Origin: Abiotrophia sp965245735
GTDB lineage: Bacteria; Bacillota; Bacilli; Lactobacillales; Aerococcaceae
Assembly: GCA_965245735.1 (NCBI GenBank)
Contig: CBDFAX010000007.1
Coordinates: 15,626-79,625 of the forward strand
DNA: 64,000 bases
Reading direction: 5' to 3'
Made by a program: the position numbers and the translations under genes. Shown piece by piece: positions 57,666 to 64,000 of the stretch. Numbering within the stretch: position 1 is the first letter of the stretch; each line of letters begins with the position of its first letter. The notes below the pieces were generated by a model. That model did no database searches. It was given only the letters and a program-made list of their open reading frames with translations, and was not told where the DNA came from.

Positions 57666-59516
57666 ATGAAGCGAATCAGACGATTATTTCAATCGATCCA
57701 TTTTAAAATTCCGATTCAAATCATTATTATTCTGCTGATTGCCTTCCAATTCGTGGGGGTCTACTTCGTTAACCAATACGAGAGTCGTACGCTCAAGAAC
57801 TACCAGGATCAGATTGATACCCAGGTAGAGTTCTTGGTTAACAATGTGACGCCAATCTTAGAAGAACGCTTGAGTGAGACGGATGAACGCGCCCGTCTGA
57901 CTCAGGTCATTGATACCTTCTCAAATAGTAATTTGACCCGTATCCAAATCATCAACACCAAGGATGGGATTATTGCGTCAAATAACGCCTTGGATCAGTC
58001 AGAAGCACTGGCCAAGACCAATGATAATAATGTGAGGGAAGCGTTGGTTAGCCAACGCTCTTCTAAGTTTTCAGAGTATGATGTCAATAACAAGCGTCAT
58101 ACCTACACCACGATTAAGCCTATCTTGAGTCAGTCGAATAATACGGTGGTAGGGGCAGTCCGGGTGACGGCCAATATGAACCGGGTCTATGAACAGACCC
58201 AGAGTGTCATGAGTGTCTTCATCCAATCAGCGGTGATTGCCATTGTGGGGAGCTTTATCTTAGCCTTAGTGCTCTCCCAAGGTTTAACCCTGCCGATTGA
58301 AAACATGCGCCAACAAGCCCTGCGGATTTCAGAAGGGATTTATAACTATCCGGCCAAGATTTTTGGGAATGACGAGTTGGGCGAACTGGCCAAGACTCTT
58401 AACGAATTATCGGTTAAGGTTAAGGACTCTCAAGAATTGATTGAATCCGAACGGCAACGTTTGGACGGGATTCTCCGGTATATGACTGATGGGGTGATTG
58501 CGACTGACCGGCGCGGTAATGTCCTGCTGGTCAATGAGCGCGCCCTGCAACTCTTGGGTATCGACCAACAATCCGCCATCGGGATTTCTATTATTCGCCT
58601 CTTGCGGCTCAAGGATCAATATACCTTGACCGACTTGCTAGGTGATGACCGGGAAATCCTCATGGATTGGGTAGACCATGGGGAGTATTCCATCCTCAAG
58701 GGCGAATTCTCAGTTATTCGCCGTGAGACCGGCTTCGTTACCGGGGTCGTCTGTGTCTTAACAGACGTGACTGAACAAGAGAAGACCGAGCAAGAACGGC
58801 GGGACTTTGTATCCAACGTCTCCCACGAATTGCGGACGCCTTTGACTTCCATCAAGTCCTATACCGAAGCCCTGCGCGAAGGGGCTTGGCAGGACAAGGT
58901 CATTGCACCTCAATTCCTCAATGTTATTCAGTTGGAAACCGACCGTATGATGCGGATGATTGGTAACCTGCTGGATCTATCCAAGATTCATGAAGGTCAA
59001 TATAAACTCAACCTAGAATACATCGACTTTAAACGCATGGTCAGTCATATTCTGGACCGCTTTGAATTTATGTTGGAACAGAATCCTGACCAGAAGAAAT
59101 TCAAGCTTAAGCGGGATTTCACCTCGCGGGAAATCTACCTGGAAATTGACCAGGACCGCGTGACCCAAGTGATTGATAATATCTTAAACAACGCCATCAA
59201 GTATTCTCCGGATGGGGGCGTCATCGTCGTTAAGATTGAAGACTCCCATTCCCATGTCCACTTGTCCATTAAGGACCAGGGGCTGGGGATTCCTCAGAAG
59301 GACATCCCACATCTCTTCCAACGCTTCTACCGTGTCGACAAGGCGCGGTCGCGTGAGCAAGGGGGGACAGGGCTTGGCTTGGCTATTTCCAAGGAAATCA
59401 TTGAACTGCATGGTGGGAAAATCTGGGCGACCAGTGTGGAAGGCAAGGGTTCGACCTTTGGCTTTGACCTCCCATATATGCAGATGGATTTTGAAGATGA
59501 AGGGTGGGATGATTGA
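57666..59516 (+). CDS. walK: Cell-wall sensor histidine kinase WalK (VicK)
   Basis: 616 residues. Two TM segments (residues 12-32 and about 180-203) enclose an extracellular Cache-like domain of about 150 residues, as in Bacillus and enterococcal WalK and unlike the short streptococcal VicK. HAMP, PAS (LDGILRYMTDGVIATDRRGN) and HisKA (FVSNVSHELRTPLTSIKSYT, His near residue 388) follow, then HATPase boxes (ILNNAIKYSPDGG, DQGLGIP, GTGLGLAISKEIIELHGG). It phosphorylates WalR. The stop overlaps the walH start. Confidence 0.97.
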   Translation: MKRIRRLFQSIHFKIPIQIIIILLIAFQFVGVYFVNQYESRTLKNYQDQIDTQVEFLVNNVTPILEERLSETDERARLTQVIDTFSNSNLTRIQIINTKDGIIASNNALDQSEALAKTNDNNVREALVSQRSSKFSEYDVNNKRHTYTTIKPILSQSNNTVVGAVRVTANMNRVYEQTQSVMSVFIQSAVIAIVGSFILALVLSQGLTLPIENMRQQALRISEGIYNYPAKIFGNDELGELAKTLNELSVKVKDSQELIESERQRLDGILRYMTDGVIATDRRGNVLLVNERALQLLGIDQQSAIGISIIRLLRLKDQYTLTDLLGDDREILMDWVDHGEYSILKGEFSVIRRETGFVTGVVCVLTDVTEQEKTEQERRDFVSNVSHELRTPLTSIKSYTEALREGAWQDKVIAPQFLNVIQLETDRMMRMIGNLLDLSKIHEGQYKLNLEYIDFKRMVSHILDRFEFMLEQNPDQKKFKLKRDFTSREIYLEIDQDRVTQVIDNILNNAIKYSPDGGVIVVKIEDSHSHVHLSIKDQGLGIPQKDIPHLFQRFYRVDKARSREQGGTGLGLAISKEIIELHGGKIWATSVEGKGSTFGFDLPYMQMDFEDEGWDD

Positions 59517-60925
59517 TGATTCGCCGTCTCTTTATTCCTATTACCTTAATTCTGGCCGTCCTAACCAGCGGGGTCCTTTCTTGGTTGCTTCTAACCAACC
59601 CTGATTTTCTCTATGGTGCTAATTCGCAAACGCCACAACAAACCGTTCGTAATGAGCAAGTGGACAGTCTCAATCGCCAAGTAGCTGGCATGAAGTTAAG
59701 CGATGTGCTAGCTCCCGTTGCCCTAGATGCCTATGAAGCAGGGGGGTACTGGGAGGCTAGTGCCAGTCATCTGGACCAGGTGACGGCGGCCTTAGCTCAG
59801 ACACCGAGCGAACTCGGGGGCGACTTTGATGTGGTAGAGTCTTCAACGACTTTTGCTAGCATGTCGACCAGTCCTCGTTTGATTCTGCGTTTTGCTGACC
59901 GCTTGCCAGTCTCCTTGTGGGGACAATGGTTCAAGTCCAAAGATGGCCCGCCACTTGATTTTGAAGCTGATCAAATCTGGTTCATGAAAGAGGAGCCCCA
60001 GGCCATCTACTTAGTCAATCAGGTAGATGAGACCTATGTGCGGGTGCCCCTAAATGGTTGGAACTTTGCTAGCCTCTATCAGAGCCTGACCCAAGACTTG
60101 AATACTTGGACGGCCATGTCCCAAGTGCCTTTGGCCAAGGGCAAGGCATTGATTCGGACGGAAGCCTTTAGTCTGCCAAGTCAGGTCTATACCCTCAAGA
60201 AAGAATCAGAAGCCAATCTGATTGGTCTCTTCTTTGGTTCGGACAACTACTCCATTACGGATAGTGGTGAGAGTGGGGAGAAAAAATACAAGACCTTTGA
60301 CTTGGAACTCGATGTCAACTCTGATAGTCATGTCTACACCGCACGTAGCGAAGCGGTTCAGAATCGCAGTTCAGTTCATCGCGATCAAATCATTATGGAT
60401 TCTTTTGCTGAAATGAAGAAATACGGGGTTTGGACCCAAGGTATACGGTTGACTACCAATAATAGCACCAATACGCTCTATTATCAGCGCTATCTTGACG
60501 GTTATCCGCTCATGTCGGATGCCTCACCTTATTACTTAGGTTTACAATTTAATTTGTCGCCTAAGGTGACGCGTTTCTCAGGTTCTTTCTTGAGCCTGCG
60601 TTCCCATATCGAGGATAAGAGTAAAGACACTAGCCTGGATGCAGCAAGTAGCTTGGTCTCCCAACTGCATGAACAAGGTATGGTGACGACTGATTTAGAC
60701 CAGATTTTTGTGGCCTATGAATGGCAGGCCAATATGGAGAATTTCCAGTTGGTGACCTTTATTCCTAAGTACTATGTCGAATACAAGGGTCGCTATGTTT
60801 CCTTGGAACGCCTTAACCGTGGTGAGTTGCGACATAACCAGGATGCTTCAAGTTCAGATTCAGCAAGTAGCCAGGGGACTGGCCCTCAAGACGCTGATAC
60901 CCTAGGTGAAGGGGGGCAAGAATAA
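59513..60925 (+). CDS. walH: WalH (YycH) regulator of WalK
   Basis: 470 residues. One N-terminal membrane helix (LFIPITLILAVLTSGVLSWL) anchors a large extracellular YycH domain. Low overall conservation is normal for the family; position between walK and walI, with overlapping stop/start codons on both sides, decides the call. It modulates WalK through membrane-helix contacts together with WalI. The C-terminal 25 residues are Ser/Asp/Gly-rich. Confidence 0.9.
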   Translation: MMIRRLFIPITLILAVLTSGVLSWLLLTNPDFLYGANSQTPQQTVRNEQVDSLNRQVAGMKLSDVLAPVALDAYEAGGYWEASASHLDQVTAALAQTPSELGGDFDVVESSTTFASMSTSPRLILRFADRLPVSLWGQWFKSKDGPPLDFEADQIWFMKEEPQAIYLVNQVDETYVRVPLNGWNFASLYQSLTQDLNTWTAMSQVPLAKGKALIRTEAFSLPSQVYTLKKESEANLIGLFFGSDNYSITDSGESGEKKYKTFDLELDVNSDSHVYTARSEAVQNRSSVHRDQIIMDSFAEMKKYGVWTQGIRLTTNNSTNTLYYQRYLDGYPLMSDASPYYLGLQFNLSPKVTRFSGSFLSLRSHIEDKSKDTSLDAASSLVSQLHEQGMVTTDLDQIFVAYEWQANMENFQLVTFIPKYYVEYKGRYVSLERLNRGELRHNQDASSSDSASSQGTGPQDADTLGEGGQE

Positions 60926-61779
60926 TGGATTTTAAAAGAACCCAAATTTTGCTTTTGATCTTCTTCATCTTCTTCGATGCCTATCTGGCCTTTACTTTAA
61001 TTAATAAGCAACAGGTAAGACAAACCAATAGTGCGGAGGTCACCAATGTTAGCATTGAGACCCAGCTCAAAAACCGTAACATTAAAATCAACCAGGCTCT
61101 ATCTAACGAAAGCTACCAACTACCTATTGTTAAGACGGAGACTAGCCAAGTTCTAGAGAAGGAACGTGGCACGCTCCAAGGTCAGACCGCCCGTTATAAT
61201 AATGGCGTCTTACAATCGACCTTTGATCAGCCACTGGATTTGGGTCTCGGACTTGATCGCGATAGTAAGACCTTGACCCAGGAGCAGGTAGAAGACATTC
61301 GCCGTAATTTCTTGGATCGACCTGAATACTTTGTTCGGGGGGCAGAATATACGGTTTGGTCCTTCAGTCCAGAATCTCGGACCCTAACCTTCTACATGGT
61401 GGCTTATGATGGCTACCCTGTCTTGGACGGGAGTTCTGAGTTGCGACTGAGTTTCAATGCGGATTTCCAATTGCGGGAATACACCCAGACCTATCAGAGT
61501 GATTTTAAGGTCTTGGACCAACCCATTGCGCTGATTAGTGTTAAGGATGCCCTCAAACTTCTGGAGACCCGGGTCGATACCTATATTCCGGATGGCTCGA
61601 CCATCCAACAAATTAGCCTAGGTTACTATCGTACGGTTAATTTGCAGGACTTTGATGTCTACACGCCTGTTTGGGAGATTACCTATAGTCAAGATGAAGC
61701 AAGTACCCGTACGGTCTTGGTCGACGCGGTGGAACACCAAGTAGTGACCAAGCCTAATACCAACGTCACAAGCCCATAA
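60925..61779 (+). CDS. walI: WalI (YycI) regulator of WalK
   Basis: 284 residues: one N-terminal TM (ILLLIFFIFFDAYLAFTLIN) and an extracellular YycI domain with FYMVAYDGYPVLDGSSELRL and a C-terminal PVWEITY ... VDAVEHQV, typical of the YycI fold. The initiating ATG is one base after the walH stop. It partners WalH in holding WalK activity in check. Confidence 0.92.
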   Translation: MDFKRTQILLLIFFIFFDAYLAFTLINKQQVRQTNSAEVTNVSIETQLKNRNIKINQALSNESYQLPIVKTETSQVLEKERGTLQGQTARYNNGVLQSTFDQPLDLGLGLDRDSKTLTQEQVEDIRRNFLDRPEYFVRGAEYTVWSFSPESRTLTFYMVAYDGYPVLDGSSELRLSFNADFQLREYTQTYQSDFKVLDQPIALISVKDALKLLETRVDTYIPDGSTIQQISLGYYRTVNLQDFDVYTPVWEITYSQDEASTRTVLVDAVEHQVVTKPNTNVTSP

Positions 61780-61793
61780 AGGAGGAAAATAAG

Positions 61794-63722
61794 ATGAAGC
61801 GACGCTCATTCTTTTGGTTAGCATTAATGGCCCTAGTGCTCGCGCTTGCGGGACCTATTAGCCAGATACGTGCTGCCGAAGTATCTTATAAGATTACCAA
61901 TCAAGATGTCACTGCCGAGATTACGGCTGAAGGGAATGTTAAATTCACCCAGAAATGGGTCTTTGACGCCAGTTTCATGAATGGTGCCCTCCTCAAGGTG
62001 GATACAGGTGGCTTTGAATTAGGTGCCTACAAGGTCGGCGTTGAAAATGGGGACAAGCTTGAAGTGTTCACTGAGGATAAGTTAGACTCCAAGCGGCCTA
62101 AGACCTTCCACATTCAATCCAACCGTGACATCAGAACTTTCAAGGCTTACTACCCTGTTAGCAATAAGAAGGTAACCTTTGTGGCCGAGTATACCCTCAA
62201 TCACATCGTGACCAACTATGCCGATACAGCGGAATTCAACCGTAAGCTAATTGGGGAAGGTATTGACTTCAAAACTGACGTGACTGCCAAGGTCATTCTG
62301 CCACCAGGCCAAATTACCGATAAGGATAGTTTCAAAGCCTGGGCCCACGGTGGGACCGGAAGCGGGACAGTAGAACTGGGTCAAGAAAATGGGCGCTCTG
62401 TCGTGATTCTTAAGTCGAATGGAACACCAGCCAATCGCTTTGTCGAAGTGCATACCATTTTCCCAACGTCCTTGACGCCCCACAACACCAATGTCGTCAA
62501 TCAGAATATGAAGGCAGAAATTGAATCTAAGGAAGCTGCCCAAGCAGAAGCAGACCGCAAGGCCTATGAAAGCCAGAAGTATACCACTAGTGCGGTCCAG
62601 TGGGGAGCTATGATTCTCATGTCCTTGCTTCCCTTTCACCTCTGGCGTAAATACTTTAAGTTACGTCGCCAGTTGAATCCTAATCCGGTTCAATTACCCA
62701 TTCACAACTACAACTTGCCATCACATACGGCGCCAGCAGTTGTTACTTCCGCTGTTTTCCGGTCTAGTGGGGAACCTAATCCCGATGACTTCTCAGCAAC
62801 AGTTGCTGACTTAGCCCGTAAGGGGTATTTGGAATTAGAGGAAGAACGCCGCGAAAATCGTGGTATCTTCAGCAATAGTTCCATGACCGCGCGTGTCACC
62901 AAGCTGACAGACGAGGTAGCCGACTATCCGCTTCAAGGTCACGAACGGGCAGTCTTGACCTTCCTCTTCCCAGATGATGAAACCAGTGTCACCCTAGAAG
63001 ACTTGGAAAAACGCATGAAGAAGAACCGGCATTTTGCCAAGAAGCGCTTGGCAGCCTACGAAAACTTCCAAAGCCGCGCTAGCATCGCCGGATCACAATT
63101 AGTGGAATCGGCGCGAGACAAGAATAACAGCTTGCGTTTCCAAGCCATTGGGGCCATCATCCTCAATGTCATCTTAGGTGGAGCGGCCCTCTTTGCAGGC
63201 TTTATGGCCACCAATCATCCCTTCCTACAACAAGTAGGTTGGATTGCATTGGGCCTTGCGCTCTTTGAAATCGTCCTTAATGTGATCTTTATGATTACCG
63301 TGTCTGTCCGACCACTCCGGACGGCAGAGGAAGACCAACTCTATCAAGAGTGGCATGGCTTTGCCAAGATGCTAGAAGATGTGGGGCAAATGAATATGCG
63401 AGACATTGCCTCCCTAGCTCTTTGGGAAGAATACCTAGTTTATGCCATCGCCTTTGGCATAGCGGATAAGGTCTTGGATGCCCTCAAGGTTCAATTCACT
63501 CAAGCAGAATTGGTAGAAGGCATGACCTACTATCCAATGTACTATAATACAGGCCTCTACAGCCATGTGCTCAGCCAATCCATCTCATCTAACGTGAGCT
63601 CGGCTTCCGCTTATAGCCAAGACCACTCTTACTCCGGTAGTAACTCCGGTGGTTTCGGTGGTGGCTTCAGTGGTGGCTCCTCCGGTGGTTCCGGTGGTGG
63701 CGGCGGCGCAAGTGGCTTCTAA
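61794..63722 (+). CDS. DUF2207 predicted membrane protein with Gly/Ser tail
   Basis: 642 residues with AAGGAGGAAAA before the ATG. Signal peptide (SFFWLALMALVLALAGPISQ, cut near IRA-AE), then an extracellular DUF2207 beta domain (residues 30-240). Membrane segments lie near 265-280, 460-480 and 490-515, and a cytoplasmic region has LARKGYLELEEERRENRGIF. The C-terminus is a Gly/Ser run (GGFGGGFSGGSSGGSGGGGG). It occupies the place where walJ (yycJ) usually follows walI. Fifteen bases separate it from walI, so it is probably in the wal operon. Function unknown in the family. Confidence 0.88.
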   Translation: MKRRSFFWLALMALVLALAGPISQIRAAEVSYKITNQDVTAEITAEGNVKFTQKWVFDASFMNGALLKVDTGGFELGAYKVGVENGDKLEVFTEDKLDSKRPKTFHIQSNRDIRTFKAYYPVSNKKVTFVAEYTLNHIVTNYADTAEFNRKLIGEGIDFKTDVTAKVILPPGQITDKDSFKAWAHGGTGSGTVELGQENGRSVVILKSNGTPANRFVEVHTIFPTSLTPHNTNVVNQNMKAEIESKEAAQAEADRKAYESQKYTTSAVQWGAMILMSLLPFHLWRKYFKLRRQLNPNPVQLPIHNYNLPSHTAPAVVTSAVFRSSGEPNPDDFSATVADLARKGYLELEEERRENRGIFSNSSMTARVTKLTDEVADYPLQGHERAVLTFLFPDDETSVTLEDLEKRMKKNRHFAKKRLAAYENFQSRASIAGSQLVESARDKNNSLRFQAIGAIILNVILGGAALFAGFMATNHPFLQQVGWIALGLALFEIVLNVIFMITVSVRPLRTAEEDQLYQEWHGFAKMLEDVGQMNMRDIASLALWEEYLVYAIAFGIADKVLDALKVQFTQAELVEGMTYYPMYYNTGLYSHVLSQSISSNVSSASAYSQDHSYSGSNSGGFGGGFSGGSSGGSGGGGGASGF

Positions 63723-63728
63723 TAGATC

Positions 63729-63759
63729 AAAGACTGGGATTTTGTCCCGGTCTTTTTTT
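63729..63759 (+). terminator. Terminator at the end of the wal operon
   Basis: AAAGACTGGGA and TCCCGGTCTTT arms around TTTTG, followed by a T-tract. Confidence 0.9.
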
Positions 63760-63796
63760 GATTTTGTAACTTATGAAAATTTCTTGCCATTTGGGC

Positions 63797-63919
63797 TTGA
63801 CTCTGACTAAGTGGCGTGATATATTAATGTTCGTCTGAAAATGACAGACCAACTATCCGAAAAAATATTTGAGAAAGTCGAAAAAAAGTGTTGACTTCTC
63901 CAATGCAGGGTGGTATGAT
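63797..63919 (+). promoter_or_regulatory. Tandem strong promoters P1 and P2, probably of an rRNA operon
   Basis: P1: TTGACT (63797-63802), 17 bases, TATATT (63820-63825). P2: TTGACT (63891-63896), 17 bases, TATGAT (63914-63919), with an A-rich UP-like run just upstream. The transcript then contains TTGTCACGTGGTGACAA and ATTGAAAACTAAACAAAGAC, typical leader text ahead of 16S rRNA in Lactobacillales. No 16S sequence is inside the window, so the rRNA gene is inferred. Confidence 0.75.
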
Positions 63920-64000
63920 ATGAAAGTTGTCACGTGGTGACAAGGAGCACATTGAAAACTAAACAAAGACACACCAAGAATGTGAGGGTCATCGAGGAAA

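Noticed and set aside
63920..64000. Start of 16S rRNA inside the window
   Set aside because: Only leader-like sequence is present; no conserved 16S 5' end (AGAGTTTGATC) occurs before the window ends.

Overview
The window is chromosomal DNA from a Gram-positive bacterium of the order Lactobacillales. Moderate GC content, the walR-walK-walH-walI operon, Rex, cre-like sites overlapping promoters, a yybP-ykoY-type metal riboswitch and Sec-exported proteins fit the Aerococcaceae, for example an Abiotrophia-like organism. The genus is an inference from gene content; no 16S rRNA lies inside the window.

Left part, accessory (1-13250). An HNH nuclease is cut by the left edge and is followed by a decayed ADP-ribosylglycohydrolase gene. 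Next comes a compact phage-flavoured cassette (1094-6684): an HTH protein, a DUF3102 protein, an ORF6C-like protein, a ComX-like sigma factor, DUF1659 and DUF2922 proteins, a membrane coiled-coil protein, a small holin-like protein and a CHAP/CW_7 lysin. There are no head, tail or integrase genes. A four-repeat orphan CRISPR array with a type III-A-like repeat precedes a PLD-helicase-DUF3427 protein and a NERD nuclease-like protein, so this looks like a small defence island. An AT-rich scar (about 11740-13250) holds a replication-protein tail, a broken acetyltransferase gene, an NTF2-like protein and a TnpW-like gene, all remnants of an integrated mobile element.

Middle part, metabolism (13400-47400). 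A lactose/cellobiose-type PTS operon with a long leader is followed by an ABC importer, LacI regulator, GH31, beta-phosphoglucomutase and GH13 operon for alpha-glucosides. Then come the aspartate-to-threonine genes (aspartate kinase divergent from hom-thrB), a YeiH-like permease, a nitroreductase, a secreted tannase-like esterase, a two-component system next to a secreted two-DM13 protein, four tandem paralogous membrane proteins, a sulfatase with its own formylglycine-generating enzyme, and the MurNAc operon murQ-murP-mupG.

Right part, housekeeping (47400-64000). Rex, a MutT-like Nudix enzyme, a riboswitch-controlled P-type Ca/Mn ATPase, a second NERD protein, an O-methyltransferase fused to a HAD phosphatase, an L,D-transpeptidase, and walR-walK-walH-walI plus a DUF2207 protein. 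Tandem strong promoters at the right edge probably drive an rRNA operon that begins just outside.

The most unusual signal is a set of three families of intergenic palindrome arrays (A, B and C). The palindromes differ between families but recur with a strict period: about 81 bp for B and C, about 103 bp for A. They are separated by about 44-bp spacers that share a common skeleton. Both NERD-domain genes in the window directly abut such arrays, which suggests a functional link worth testing.
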